This document shows positions 54,610 to 63,521 of a stretch of DNA of 64,000 bases, one piece after another. Below the pieces are notes generated by a model. It searched no databases, had not been told where the DNA came from, and saw nothing but the letters and a program-made list of their open reading frames with translations. Position numbers and translations under genes: made by a program. This DNA comes from Streptomyces sp. NBRC 109706. Its GTDB lineage: Bacteria; Actinomycetota; Actinomycetes; Streptomycetales; Streptomycetaceae. Location of the stretch: the NCBI RefSeq assembly GCF_000974485.1, contig NZ_BBOM01000006.1:124001-188000 (forward strand), given 5' to 3'. Every line of letters starts with the position of its first letter. Within the stretch, counting starts at the first letter, position 1.

Positions 54610-55449
54610 TCAACGTTGTCCATGGACGCGGACGTTGGCTGCGGACGTGTACAGGGCGTTCTTGAGTTGGAACGGTGTCAGCCGGGGGCGGCTGGACAGG
54701 ATGCGGGCGCAGAGGCCGGCGATGAACGGGGTGGCGTAGCTGTTGCCCGAGCTGCGGATCTCGCTGCCGCCGAGCCAGGCGACGCGGACCTTCTGGCCGG
54801 GGGCGAAGAACTCCACCGGCGGCGCCGGGTTGTAGAGGTGGAGGTTGGGGTCGTCCTCCTGGTGGCTGCCGACGGAGATCACCGAGGAGAACCGCCAGGG
54901 GAAGCTCTCCACCCGGGTGTTGTGCGCGGAGGCGACGATGACGGTGCGCTGGAAGTACGCCTCGTCGGCGAGTTTGCGGAGTTCGTCGGCGAACCGGACG
55001 TGGGTGGTCGACAGGCTGAGGTTCACCACGTCGAACCGCTGGCGGACGGCCCATCGGATGCCTTCGAGGAGGACGTCGCCGCTGCCGGAGAACCGCTCGC
55101 CGAGGACCCGGACGCTGAAGAGTTCGCAGTCGGGCGCGGTTCTGCGGATGATGCCGGCGCAGGCGGTGCCGTGGCCGCAGGCGTCGCCGAGGTCGGTCTC
55201 CTCGACCCGGAGCCCTTCGTCGTCCTTGAGGGCCCGCCAGGTTCCGGCGAGGGGGCCGACAAGGGGGTGGTCGGATTCGACGCCCGAGTCGACGACGCAG
55301 ACCCGGACGCCGCGTCCGGTGCCGCCGATCAACGGTCCCTCGGCAGCGGTCGGGGGATCGGGCGCGTCGGCCTCGACGGGCACATCGGCGGGGCCACGGC
55401 CACGGAGTCCCCAGGTGAGGCCGGGCGGTGGGGTGCGGGCGGTGGTCAT
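54610..55449 (-). CDS. Subtilisin-family (S8) serine protease, without signal peptide
   Basis: A 279-residue protease with the complete catalytic triad: Asp54 in CVVDSGVESDHP, His93 in CGHGTACAGII and Ser237 in SSGNSYATPFIAG. There is no signal sequence or long propeptide, so it should act in the cytoplasm. The ATG overlaps the stop of the cyclase-ATPase gene, so the two are translated together. Subtilases are used for leader removal in several RiPP pathways, and a 69-residue peptide is encoded two genes upstream. Peptide maturation is therefore one reading. A conflict or signalling system where the ATPase triggers the protease is the other. Confidence 0.9.
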   Translation of the reverse strand: MTTARTPPPGLTWGLRGRGPADVPVEADAPDPPTAAEGPLIGGTGRGVRVCVVDSGVESDHPLVGPLAGTWRALKDDEGLRVEETDLGDACGHGTACAGIIRRTAPDCELFSVRVLGERFSGSGDVLLEGIRWAVRQRFDVVNLSLSTTHVRFADELRKLADEAYFQRTVIVASAHNTRVESFPWRFSSVISVGSHQEDDPNLHLYNPAPPVEFFAPGQKVRVAWLGGSEIRSSGNSYATPFIAGLCARILSSRPRLTPFQLKNALYTSAANVRVHGQR

Positions 55450-58400
55450 GGGGATACCTCCACGCCGGTGTCGGACGCGGCCGTGACATCGGTGACGGAC
55501 TCGGTGAACGAGTCGGTGACGGTGTCGCCGGCGGCGTCGGTCATGGCTCTGGCCTGGCGGACGGCGGGGAGATGCCCCTTGGCGGCGAAGCGGCGGCGCG
55601 CCAGCACGGCGGCGGCCGCGGCCTCGTCCCGGTGGCCGGACGCGAGTGCGGTGTGCGCGAAGTCCAGGGCGGCGTACCCCTGGACGATCGGGGAGTCGGT
55701 GCCGGCGGCGGTCGCGCGGGCGCGGTGGGCCAGCCGCATCGCGGCGTCCCGGTCGCCTTCGGCGGCGGCGATCCGGGCGCGCAGCCCGTCGAGGTCGGCG
55801 GAGTCGGCACGGGGTCCGGCGGCATCGGCAGAGCTACCGGAAGCGGCGTCGGCAGCAGCATCGGAAGCGGCATCGGAAGCCGCGTCGGAAAAGGCGTCGG
55901 CAGAGGCGTCGCCGGCGGCGTCCAGCGCGTGGCGGGCGGCGGCCGGGGCGCCGAGGTCGAGATGGATGCGCGCGGCGTCGAGCAGCGCGCCGCGCAGCAG
56001 TCCGGTGGCGCCGAGGCTCCGGGCGGCGGCGGCCGCGAGATCCAGCTGGCGCAGCGCCTCGGCGCGGCGGCCCCCGAGGTCGGCGACGGTCGCGGTGAAG
56101 AGCGGGAGGAAGACGTCGGCCTCGGCGTAGCCGAGCCGCCGGGCGAGGCGTTCGGCCTCGGCGAGGTCGGCCAGGGCGCCGTCCGCCTCGTCGTCGAGGG
56201 CGCGCAGTACGGCCAGGGTGCAGCTGAGGGTCAGCCGGACGGCCGGGCGGCCCTGGCCGTGGTCGGCGAGGAGCCGCCGGCAGTGCGCGACGGCGGCGGT
56301 GACGGGTTTGGGCCCGCGCCAGAGCGAGACGCCGATGGCGCCGAGGGCCGCGGCGCGCTCCGGTTCCGCGTTGTCCCTGACGGCGTGGTCGAGCGCGCGG
56401 GCGAGGAACCGTTCGGCAACGCCGTGCTGGCCGCGTTCCTGGTCGAGTTGGGCGATCCGCAGACAGGCCCTGGCCTGGCCGAGGTGGTCGTCGGCGGCCT
56501 CGAAGAGCGGCAGCGTCGCCCGGGCGACCTCGGCCGGCGAGTGGCCGCCGGTGCCGCCGAAGGAGGCCAGGACGAGGCGGGCGTGGGCTGCCTCCAGCCG
56601 GTCGGCCTCGGTTTCCGGGGCGGTGGCCAGCAACTCTTCGAGGAGGGCCCGGCCTTCGGCGCCGCGTCCCAGGTCGAGCAGGGTCTGGCCGAGTCGTCTA
56701 CGGGCGCCGGTGCTGTGCGGTTCGCGGGGCCGGTAGTGGTCGACGGCCCGGGTGAGGAGGCCGGCGGCCCAGACGGGGTCGGCGTGCGCCAGGGCCAGCC
56801 GGCCGGCCTCGGCCAGCGCGTCGGCGGCCTGGCGGCGCAGCCGGTCGGTGCCCGGGTCCTGGCCGCCCAACTCGACGCGGTAGCGGTGGGCCTGCTCCAG
56901 ATGGGCGCCGACGGCGGCGGCGCCGCTGGTCCGGACGGAGTCCGAACGGGCGGCGCGTTCATGGCGACGGGCCCGGTCCCGTTTGGGCTGGCTGTCGTAG
57001 ACGACCTCCTGGATGAGCCCGCCGGCGAAGCGGAACGTCTCGCCGTCCTGGATGATCAGACGGTGGCGCGCCAGCCGGTCCAGGGTGGCCAGCAGCTCCG
57101 GGCGGAGGTGGGCGCCGCCGGGCGCCGACTCGGAGTGGTCGGCCAGATCGAGGAGTTCGTCGGCGGTGAAGTCCCGGCCCAGCACGGAGGCCAGGCCCAG
57201 GGCGCGCCGTTCGGGTGGGTCGAGCGCGTCGATCCTGGCGCCGATCAGGGCCTGCAGCGGGAGCGGGACGCCGCCGGGGGCGGTGCCGGACGCGCCCTCG
57301 GTGATCAGCAGGTGTTCGAGGTGCAGCGGGTTGCCGCCGGCCCGTTCCAGGATGGCGTCGGAGAGCGGCTGTCGGGCCGGCGATCCCTCGTCCCTGGCGG
57401 CGAGTTCGGCGGCGAGGAGGCGGGCCTCCTCGTCGGGGAGGCCGGCGAGCGGAAGCGCCTCGCCGGCGAGTTCCGGCCGCCGGTCCAGGAGTTGGGGCCG
57501 GGTGAGCAGCACGACGAGAACGGCGGCGTCGGTGAGGACGCCAAGCGTCTGGTCGAGAACGTCGAAGAACGGGTCGGCGGCCCAGTGGCAGTCGTCGATC
57601 ACCAGGATCGCGGGCCGGCGCGCGGTGGCGGTGGTGAGGTCGGTGAGGACCTGGGCGAGCGCGGCGCAGGTGGCGTCGACGGACGGGTGCGGAGTGCCGT
57701 TGCGCAGCAACCCCTGCTGGAGTAGCGCGAGTTCGGGCGAGGCGGGGAGGGTGTCCTCGGTGCGCAGCAGGGAGGCGACGGCGTCGGCGAGCGGCCCGAG
57801 GCTGGGCTGTTCGCCGCGTGCCCGGCCCCGGCCGACGCCGTGCCGGCGGCGGCCGGCCCTCGCGGTGGTCCTGCGCAGCCATTCGCGCAGCAGCCGGGTC
57901 TTGCCCTGTCCCGCGGCGCCGCTCACCACCATGCGGGTGGCCAGCCTGTCGTCCATCGCCTGGGCCAACGCCGCGTCCAGCGCGGCGAGTTCGGAGGCCC
58001 GGCCGACAAGGGCGACATCGGATCCCCGGGGCCCGTCCGGCCTTTCCCCCTCGTCCAGGCCGAGCAGCCGGTGGGCGGGCACCGGCTCGTTCCTGCCCTT
58101 GACCCGCAGCGGCGCGATCCGCGCGACCCGGACGCCCGGGCCCGCGGCGCGGAGGGTGTCGGCGCCGATCAGGATCTCGCCGGCGGCGGCGTTCTGTTCC
58201 AGCCGGGCGGCGACGTTCACGATCTCGCCGGAGACCATCGCCTGCCGCGCGGTGGACGAACCGGTCACCGCCCGACCGGTGTTGATGCCGATGCGCATCT
58301 CCAGGCGGACGCCGATGGTGGTCGCGAGCCGGTCGTTCAGCTCGGCCAGCGCCGCGCGCATGGCGAGGGCGGCGGCAATGGCCTGCCGGGCGTCGTCCTC

Positions 58401-58703
58401 CCGGACGGTCGGCACGCCGAAGACCGCCATCACCGCGTCGCCGATGAACTTCTCGACGGTGCCCCCGTGTTCCTCGATGCCCAGCCGCATCCGGTCGAAC
58501 CAGCGCAGGCTCACCGAGCGGAGGGTCTCCGCGTCGAGCGTGCCGGAGAGCGCGGTGGAGCCGACCAGATCGCAGAAGAGCACCGTCACCACCTTGCGTC
58601 CGGTGGCCCTGCCGGTGGCCGCGGTGGAGCCGCACGGCTTGCCGCAGAGATGGCAGAACCGCGCGTCGGACGGCAGCTCGCGCCGGCACGGGGCGCAGAA
58701 CAT
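55446..58703 (-). CDS. Large class III nucleotide cyclase-ATPase-TPR protein
   Basis: A 1085-residue multidomain protein. Residues 3-24 form a CxxC...CxxC zinc ribbon (CAPC, CHLCGKPC). About 36-200 is a class III cyclase homology domain with both metal Asp residues (VLFCDLVGST and EKFIGDAVMAVFG) and the transition-state Asn and Arg in GEIVNVAARLEQ, so activity is plausible. About 230-480 is an AAA/STAND ATPase with Walker A VVSGAAGQGKTRLLREW and Walker B AILVIDDCHWAADP. The rest is helical TPR-like repeats rich in Ala and Leu. Proteins of this plan are thought to be signal-responsive switches. The gene follows the peptide gene and overlaps the subtilase gene. An Ala/Ser/Asp repeat (ASDAASDAASDAAAD) occurs near residue 940. 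Confidence 0.88.
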   Translation of the reverse strand: MFCAPCRRELPSDARFCHLCGKPCGSTAATGRATGRKVVTVLFCDLVGSTALSGTLDAETLRSVSLRWFDRMRLGIEEHGGTVEKFIGDAVMAVFGVPTVREDDARQAIAAALAMRAALAELNDRLATTIGVRLEMRIGINTGRAVTGSSTARQAMVSGEIVNVAARLEQNAAAGEILIGADTLRAAGPGVRVARIAPLRVKGRNEPVPAHRLLGLDEGERPDGPRGSDVALVGRASELAALDAALAQAMDDRLATRMVVSGAAGQGKTRLLREWLRRTTARAGRRRHGVGRGRARGEQPSLGPLADAVASLLRTEDTLPASPELALLQQGLLRNGTPHPSVDATCAALAQVLTDLTTATARRPAILVIDDCHWAADPFFDVLDQTLGVLTDAAVLVVLLTRPQLLDRRPELAGEALPLAGLPDEEARLLAAELAARDEGSPARQPLSDAILERAGGNPLHLEHLLITEGASGTAPGGVPLPLQALIGARIDALDPPERRALGLASVLGRDFTADELLDLADHSESAPGGAHLRPELLATLDRLARHRLIIQDGETFRFAGGLIQEVVYDSQPKRDRARRHERAARSDSVRTSGAAAVGAHLEQAHRYRVELGGQDPGTDRLRRQAADALAEAGRLALAHADPVWAAGLLTRAVDHYRPREPHSTGARRRLGQTLLDLGRGAEGRALLEELLATAPETEADRLEAAHARLVLASFGGTGGHSPAEVARATLPLFEAADDHLGQARACLRIAQLDQERGQHGVAERFLARALDHAVRDNAEPERAAALGAIGVSLWRGPKPVTAAVAHCRRLLADHGQGRPAVRLTLSCTLAVLRALDDEADGALADLAEAERLARRLGYAEADVFLPLFTATVADLGGRRAEALRQLDLAAAAARSLGATGLLRGALLDAARIHLDLGAPAAARHALDAAGDASADAFSDAASDAASDAAADAASGSSADAAGPRADSADLDGLRARIAAAEGDRDAAMRLAHRARATAAGTDSPIVQGYAALDFAHTALASGHRDEAAAAAVLARRRFAAKGHLPAVRQARAMTDAAGDTVTDSFTESVTDVTAASDTGVEVSP

Positions 58704-58759
58704 GGGGTTCCTCCCAAACGACCGGACCCTCGGGGGTCAGAACTCGGGGCAGGACTCGG

Positions 58760-58969
58760 TCAGAACAGGGCGCCGCCCGCGACATCGGCGTGCGCCTGCA
58801 CCTCGGGGGCGGCCTCGTCGAGCCGCACCTTGATGTCGATCAGCAGCGACAGCTCCTCAGACGTCAGGCTGCCGAGCACGGCCCGCTGTTCGTCGCTGAG
58901 CAGGTCGAAGTCGACGCCGGCCGCCGCGAGATCGTCGAGCGTGGGCCCGGACGGGGTGGGTTCGGTCAT
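58760..58969 (-). CDS. 69-residue candidate RiPP precursor peptide A
   Basis: A small acidic protein that begins MTEPTPSGPTLDDLAAAGVD, continues with LLSDEQRAVLGSLTSEELSL and ends AHADVAGGALF. The leader-like part is amphipathic and helical, rich in Glu, Asp and Leu. The end is short, small-residue and hydrophobic, as in many RiPP cores. Its ATG overlaps the stop of the heme-oxygenase-like gene, and the radical SAM gene lies directly before that. The order radical SAM, redox protein, peptide strongly suggests that this is their substrate. There is no Cys. I do not recognise the family, and a regulatory or subunit role remains possible. Confidence 0.65.
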   Translation of the reverse strand: MTEPTPSGPTLDDLAAAGVDFDLLSDEQRAVLGSLTSEELSLLIDIKVRLDEAAPEVQAHADVAGGALF

Positions 58970-59730
58970 GGGTGTCCTCCGGGATGGTGCGGTGCTTCGG
59001 TCGCCTGGTCGGTCGCCTGGTCCGTCGGCAGGTCGCCCGGCGGGGGTCCGCTCGGCGGCGGGTCGCTCGCGAGGGAGCGGAAGAGCTGGGTGAGCAGCCC
59101 CGCCGTGTGCAGCGCGCTGACGGAGACCACCGTCCGTTGCCGCGCGGTCAGCGGCAGCCCGTCGAACTCCCGCAGCAGCTCGTCGAGATGGCCGTCGTCC
59201 AGCGCCGCGTGTTCGCGGAGGGTGCGGAATGCGGCGGGCGGCAGCCCCGTCGCCTCGGCGAGCCGGTCGGGGAGCCAGGGCGCCGGGGCGTTGCCCTCCA
59301 GCACCGCCATATAGCCGAGCAGCGCGACCGGATGCTCGTGCTCGACGCGGTAGTACTGTGCCCCGGCGAGTTCGACGACGGCCCGGTGCGGCGCCTCGTC
59401 CCGGTGCCCGCCGGCGGCGGCCAGGTCCGCCAACAGCCAGACGTCGTGGTCGCGTTCCTCCTCGGCGTGCCGGCGGTAGTAGGCGGCCAGCCGGGGTGCC
59501 CAGGGATCGTCGAGGTCGGCGCAGCGGGCGGCGGCGCGTTCCAGCAGCGGCACCGAGGCGACCAACAGCGGGTGCATCGCGGCCAGATAGCGGAGATAGC
59601 GCTCCCTCAGCCCGTCCGGGCGCCAGAGGCGTTCGATGGCGCGGTGCAACGCCGGAGTGGCGAGCGCGAGCTTGGCGCCGAGGGCGGCGGAAGGGGTGGC
59701 GGAAGGGGTGACGGGGGGCGCGACGGTCAT
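58966..59730 (-). CDS. Heme-oxygenase-like diiron/TenA-type iron-containing redox protein
   Basis: A 254-residue all-helical protein of the heme-oxygenase-like (iron-containing redox enzyme) type. Likely metal ligands are in YYRRHAEEERDHDVWLLADL, YYRVEHEHPVALLGYMAVLE and TLREHAALDDGHLDELLREF, with Glu/His/Asp at regular helical spacing. Such proteins use a diiron centre to oxidise or cleave amino-acid-derived substrates, and several act in natural-product pathways. It overlaps the radical SAM gene upstream and the peptide gene downstream by four bases each, so it is almost certainly part of peptide A modification. The last 35 residues are a Pro/Thr/Asp-rich tail. Confidence 0.75.
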   Translation of the reverse strand: MTVAPPVTPSATPSAALGAKLALATPALHRAIERLWRPDGLRERYLRYLAAMHPLLVASVPLLERAAARCADLDDPWAPRLAAYYRRHAEEERDHDVWLLADLAAAGGHRDEAPHRAVVELAGAQYYRVEHEHPVALLGYMAVLEGNAPAPWLPDRLAEATGLPPAAFRTLREHAALDDGHLDELLREFDGLPLTARQRTVVSVSALHTAGLLTQLFRSLASDPPPSGPPPGDLPTDQATDQATEAPHHPGGHP

Positions 59731-60812
59731 CGGCCGGCCTTCGCCTCGGCGGGGGCGAGCGTCACCAGGTCGGCATAGCGGGCGCAGCCGAAGCGCCGGA
59801 CGAAGGCGGCCGGTCCGGCGGCGCGTTGCTCGTCGGCGGTGAGCCGATCGAGGAGCGCACCTACCCGGCCGGCCGCCTCCCGCGTCGCGCCTTCGGTGAC
59901 CGTGGGCTGTTCGCCGAGCCCGTGACAGGCGCGGCAGTAGCCCTCGGCGGGCGGCGACGGGGCATAGCGGGCATGGAGTCGGCGCGGGCCGATGGCCCGC
60001 ACCAGGCGGAGCAGCGGAGAGTCGAGGGAACGGGCCCTGATGGTGGGCCAGTCGTCGTCCGCGATATGGCCGAGGCGCAGATGCGGGGGAACGGGGCGGC
60101 GGTCGATGGTGCGCTGGCTGCAGCAGGCGACCACGGTGCCGTCGAACGCGATGGTCGGCCAGGCCGCCATGGCGCACGGCGGGGCGGCCAAGTCGCTGTG
60201 GGTGTGCGGAGGTTGGGGCAGCAGCCGGGCGCCTCGGCCGAGCGGCCTGACCTCGTTGACCAGCATCGGCACCCGGTCGGCGAACGTGCGTCTGATCTCG
60301 GCGACGGCGTCGGCCAGATAGGGGTCGTCGGGGCCGCTGCCGGTGAGGTGGACGCTCACCGGGGTGCCGGCGTCGAGCACCGTCCGCAGGGCGCGGAGCA
60401 CGGCGGCGCGGGGGACCTCGCGTTCGTGGTGCGCGTCCAGGCTGGCGGAGAAGTGGTCGAGCGCGGCGATGGTCGCCAGCACGGGGCGGGGGACGCGGCC
60501 CTGGCGGGCGAAGAACATGCCGCTCAGCAGCGCGACCCGGGTTCCGGACCGCTGGGCCGATCTGGTGAGCCGGAGGGCGAGCCGGGGCAGCAGCAGCGGT
60601 TCCCCGCCGGTCAGCAGCACCACATCGGGTCGGTCCGTCGGCTGGAACGAGTCGACGAACCGCAGCAGTTGCCTGGAGTCCGGCCGTGCGGTCGTGGCCA
60701 GCGACGAGTTGGTGGAACAGTGTGCGCAGCTGAGCGGGCAGCGGCGGGTGAGCGCCACCAGCAGGCCGGCGCCGGGCGCGGGGCGCAGCCCGATAAGCTC
60801 CGCGAGTTCCAT
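59727..60812 (-). CDS. Radical SAM peptide-modifying-type enzyme
   Basis: A 361-residue radical SAM protein. I chose the ATG at 60812 because GGAGGGGAGGGG lies directly upstream; the frame is open further but without a good start. The cluster motif is CPLSCAHC (CX3CX2C), then VVLLTGGEPLLLPRLAL. Later cysteines in VVACCSQ and YCRACHG suggest a SPASM/twitch-like auxiliary cluster, typical of enzymes acting on peptides. It is the first gene of the minus-strand operon and is coupled to the diiron protein by an ATGA overlap. The chemistry is unknown. Confidence 0.87.
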   Translation of the reverse strand: MELAELIGLRPAPGAGLLVALTRRCPLSCAHCSTNSSLATTARPDSRQLLRFVDSFQPTDRPDVVLLTGGEPLLLPRLALRLTRSAQRSGTRVALLSGMFFARQGRVPRPVLATIAALDHFSASLDAHHEREVPRAAVLRALRTVLDAGTPVSVHLTGSGPDDPYLADAVAEIRRTFADRVPMLVNEVRPLGRGARLLPQPPHTHSDLAAPPCAMAAWPTIAFDGTVVACCSQRTIDRRPVPPHLRLGHIADDDWPTIRARSLDSPLLRLVRAIGPRRLHARYAPSPPAEGYCRACHGLGEQPTVTEGATREAAGRVGALLDRLTADEQRAAGPAAFVRRFGCARYADLVTLAPAEAKAGR

Positions 60813-61139
60813 CTGCCCCTCCCCTCCGCCGAGTTGCCGCGGCCGGCTCCCGCCACCGGGACGGCACAGGGGGGCCACCGGGACAACACAGCCGTGCGGA
60901 ATCCTGCCCCGGTCGGGAGATTTCCGGCCTTGTAACGCCTGGTGAGCGGTTAATGCGCAGGTCAGCACGGGTCGTGCGAGACCTGCCCCGGCCCGGCGCC
61001 CGCCTCGGGACCCGGTCCAAGGCCCCGAAAGCGCCTATACCGGTGTCCAACCGACGGCCAGTCGTTCCCATACCGGGGCTCCGTAGGTTGATCGGTCAGT
61101 CGGCGCAGCGGACGCCGTCACCCCCGTTAGGAGGTCAGC
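60813..61139. other. Divergent promoter region of the two peptide operons
   Basis: These 327 bases separate the radical SAM start (minus) from the small peptide gene (plus). No gene is supported. I see no long palindrome and no convincing -10/-35 pair. TAGGAGG at 61128-61134 is the ribosome-binding site of peptide B. Confidence 0.5.
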
Positions 61140-61262
61140 ATGTCCGAGGACAAGAACGTGGAACCGGCTGAGACCGAGGGCGAGGAGATCGAGGTCGTCG
61201 CGCACAGCGAGGACGAGGAGTTGGCGGGCTGCGTCATCAACAACAGCAGCGCGCTCAACTGA
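61140..61262 (+). CDS. 40-residue candidate RiPP precursor peptide B, core CVINNSSALN
   Basis: A short gene with a near-perfect TAGGAGG ribosome-binding site six bases before its ATG. The product begins MSEDKNVEPAETEGEEIEVV, is strongly acidic, and ends EDEELAGCVINNSSALN. The acidic leader followed by a sharp change at Gly-Cys to a small neutral segment (one Cys, two Ser, three Asn) is the classic layout of a ribosomal peptide precursor. A prolyl oligopeptidase gene follows after 100 bp. S9 proteases remove leaders in some lanthipeptide pathways, but no lanthionine synthetase gene is in the window. It is divergent from the radical SAM operon, so it may be that enzyme's substrate too. The class is unknown. 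Confidence 0.75.
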   Translation: MSEDKNVEPAETEGEEIEVVAHSEDEELAGCVINNSSALN

Positions 61263-61361
61263 TGCAGGCGGTCCGCCCGGCTCCCGGTTTCAGGCGCCGG
61301 GGGTCGGGCGGGCCGCGCGGTCAGTGACCGGACAGTCGCCGAGCCGTCAAGGGAGCGCCGA

Positions 61362-63521
61362 GTGACCTCCGTTGTCCCATCAGCCCAGCGCCGGTATCCG
61401 CGAGCGGTCCGGCAGGACGTTGTCGAAGAGCTGCACGGAAGGCGCGTCGCGGATCCGTACCGCTGGCTGGAGGATCCGGCGGCGGACGCCACGGTGCGCT
61501 GGGGCGAGGCGCAGGACGCCCTGTACGAGGCGGAGCGCGCGAGCTGGCCGGGTCTGGGGCGCTGGCACGACGAGGTGGCCCGGCTCACCGCCGTCGACCG
61601 CGCGACGCCCCCCACGGTCCGTGGCGAACGGGCGTTCTGGCAGCGGCAGTTGGCAGACGATGAGCATCCGGTGCTGATGGTGGCCGAGGGCGGCGCGGAA
61701 CGGGTGCTGCTGGACCCCTTCTCGCTCGACCCGTCGGGCCGCACGGTGCTCGACGCCTGGCAACCCTCCCTGGAGGGCGGGCTGTTGGCGTACCAGGTGT
61801 CGGTGAACGGCACCGAGGACTCCCGGCTCCGGGTGATCGAGGTGGCGACCGGGAAGGTCGTGGACGGTCCGGTGGGCCGGATGCGACGGTCCTCGGTGGC
61901 CTGGCTGCCGGGCGGCGAGGCGTTCTACTACGTTCGGCATCGGGGCCCGGGGGCGCCGCCCGGCGAGGAGCGCTACCACCGGCGGGTGTATCTGCACCGG
62001 GTGGGCACCGCGCCCGAGTCGGATGTGCTGGTGTTCGGCGAGGGCCGGGAGAAGACCGAGTTCTACAGCGTCTCGGTGACCTCGGACGGCCGTTGGCTCT
62101 GCGTCACCGCGACCCTGGGCACCGGGCGCGGCACCGATCTCTTCCTCGCCGACCTGGCGGAGAGCCCGCCCGACCGGCCCCGGCTGCGGCCCGTCCAGGA
62201 GGGCATGGACGCGGCCACCCGGCTGCACGCGGTGCCGGGCACGGGGCCGCGCGACACGGTGTGGCTGCGCACCGACCGGGGGGCGGCGCGCGGTCGGGTC
62301 GTCGCCTGCCGCCCGGTCGATCTGGAGCGCGGTCCCGGCGCGTGGCGGGAGGTGGTCGCGGAACGTCCGGACGCCGTGCTGACCCATCTGGTGGTGCTGT
62401 CGGGGCCCCAACTCGACCGCCCGCTGGGGTTGGTGGCCTGGGTCCGGCATATGGCGGCCGAGGTGACCGTGCACGATCTCGTCGACGGCCGGCTGCTCGC
62501 CGAGGTGCCGCTGCCGGGCACCGGCGCGGTCGGCGACTTCACGGCGGGGCCGCACGGCAGCGGTCTCGCGTGGTTCGCCTACACCGACTTCGGCACCCCG
62601 CCACGGGTGCTGTGCTTCGACGCCGGGACCCTGGGCGTGACCCGCTGGGAGCGGGACGTGCCCGACGCCCCCGAGCTGGGCGGCGCGGTCACCCGTCGGG
62701 TCACCTTCACCTCCGGGGACGGCACCCGGGCCCGGATGTTTGTGATCTCGCCCGGCGGCCGGCCGGACGAGCCGCGGCCCGCGTTGCTCGCCGGCTACGG
62801 CGGGTTCGGGCAGACCATGACCCCCCGGCACCGGGCGCAGGTGTTGGCCTGGGTGCGGGCCGGCGGGGTCTTCGCCTGGGCCGGGTTGCGTGGTGGCGGC
62901 GAGGAGGGCGAGGAATGGCACCGGGCGGGCAGCGGCGCCAACAAACAGAACACCTTTGACGACTTCGCCGCGGCGGCCGACCATCTGGTCGCCGAGGGGT
63001 GGGCGGCCGAGGGGCGGATCGGGATCATCGGAGGTTCCAATGGCGGACTCCTCGTCGGAGCGGCCCTCACCCAGTGGCCGGGAACATTCGCCGCTGTCGT
63101 GTGCATGTCCCCGTTGCTGGACATGGTTCGTTACGAGCTTTCGGGGCTGGGCCCCAGCTGGGTGCCCGAGTACGGCAGCGCCCGGGACCCGGAGCAACTG
63201 CGCACGCTGCTGAGCTATTCGCCGTACCACCGGGTCACGCCGGGCACCGCCTATCCGGCGGTGCTGCTGACTGCGTCCGAGGGCGACACCAGAACGGATC
63301 CGCTGCACGCGCGGAAGATGTGCGCCGCGCTGCAGCACGCCACCTCGGGCCAGGGCCCGGTGCTGCTGCGCCGGGAACGCGGCGTCGGCCACGGCGTGCG
63401 GGCCGCGTCCAGCGCGGTGGCCCTGCAGGCCGAGTGCCTGGCGTTCACCGCCGCGCGGCTCGGCCTGGCGGCGCCACGGCGGTCGGGGCCGTCGGGGCCG
63501 GCGGGGCGGGAGGAGGCGTGA
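61362..63521 (+). CDS. Prolyl oligopeptidase-family (S9A) peptidase
   Basis: A 719-residue cytosolic serine peptidase starting at a GTG. The N-terminal VEELHGRRVADPYRWLED and a beta-propeller of about 330 residues precede the alpha/beta-hydrolase part. The latter includes PALLAGYGGFGQTMTPRHRA, GGVFAWAGLRGGGEEGEEWH, the nucleophile IGGSNGGLLVGAA, and the late ERGVGHG supplying His. Length and order match S9A enzymes. It follows the peptide B gene and overlaps the glycosyltransferase gene (GTGA). Leader removal from peptide B is the natural reading, although the only prolines of the precursor are far from the Gly-Cys boundary. Confidence 0.93.
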   Translation: MTSVVPSAQRRYPRAVRQDVVEELHGRRVADPYRWLEDPAADATVRWGEAQDALYEAERASWPGLGRWHDEVARLTAVDRATPPTVRGERAFWQRQLADDEHPVLMVAEGGAERVLLDPFSLDPSGRTVLDAWQPSLEGGLLAYQVSVNGTEDSRLRVIEVATGKVVDGPVGRMRRSSVAWLPGGEAFYYVRHRGPGAPPGEERYHRRVYLHRVGTAPESDVLVFGEGREKTEFYSVSVTSDGRWLCVTATLGTGRGTDLFLADLAESPPDRPRLRPVQEGMDAATRLHAVPGTGPRDTVWLRTDRGAARGRVVACRPVDLERGPGAWREVVAERPDAVLTHLVVLSGPQLDRPLGLVAWVRHMAAEVTVHDLVDGRLLAEVPLPGTGAVGDFTAGPHGSGLAWFAYTDFGTPPRVLCFDAGTLGVTRWERDVPDAPELGGAVTRRVTFTSGDGTRARMFVISPGGRPDEPRPALLAGYGGFGQTMTPRHRAQVLAWVRAGGVFAWAGLRGGGEEGEEWHRAGSGANKQNTFDDFAAAADHLVAEGWAAEGRIGIIGGSNGGLLVGAALTQWPGTFAAVVCMSPLLDMVRYELSGLGPSWVPEYGSARDPEQLRTLLSYSPYHRVTPGTAYPAVLLTASEGDTRTDPLHARKMCAALQHATSGQGPVLLRRERGVGHGVRAASSAVALQAECLAFTAARLGLAAPRRSGPSGPAGREEA

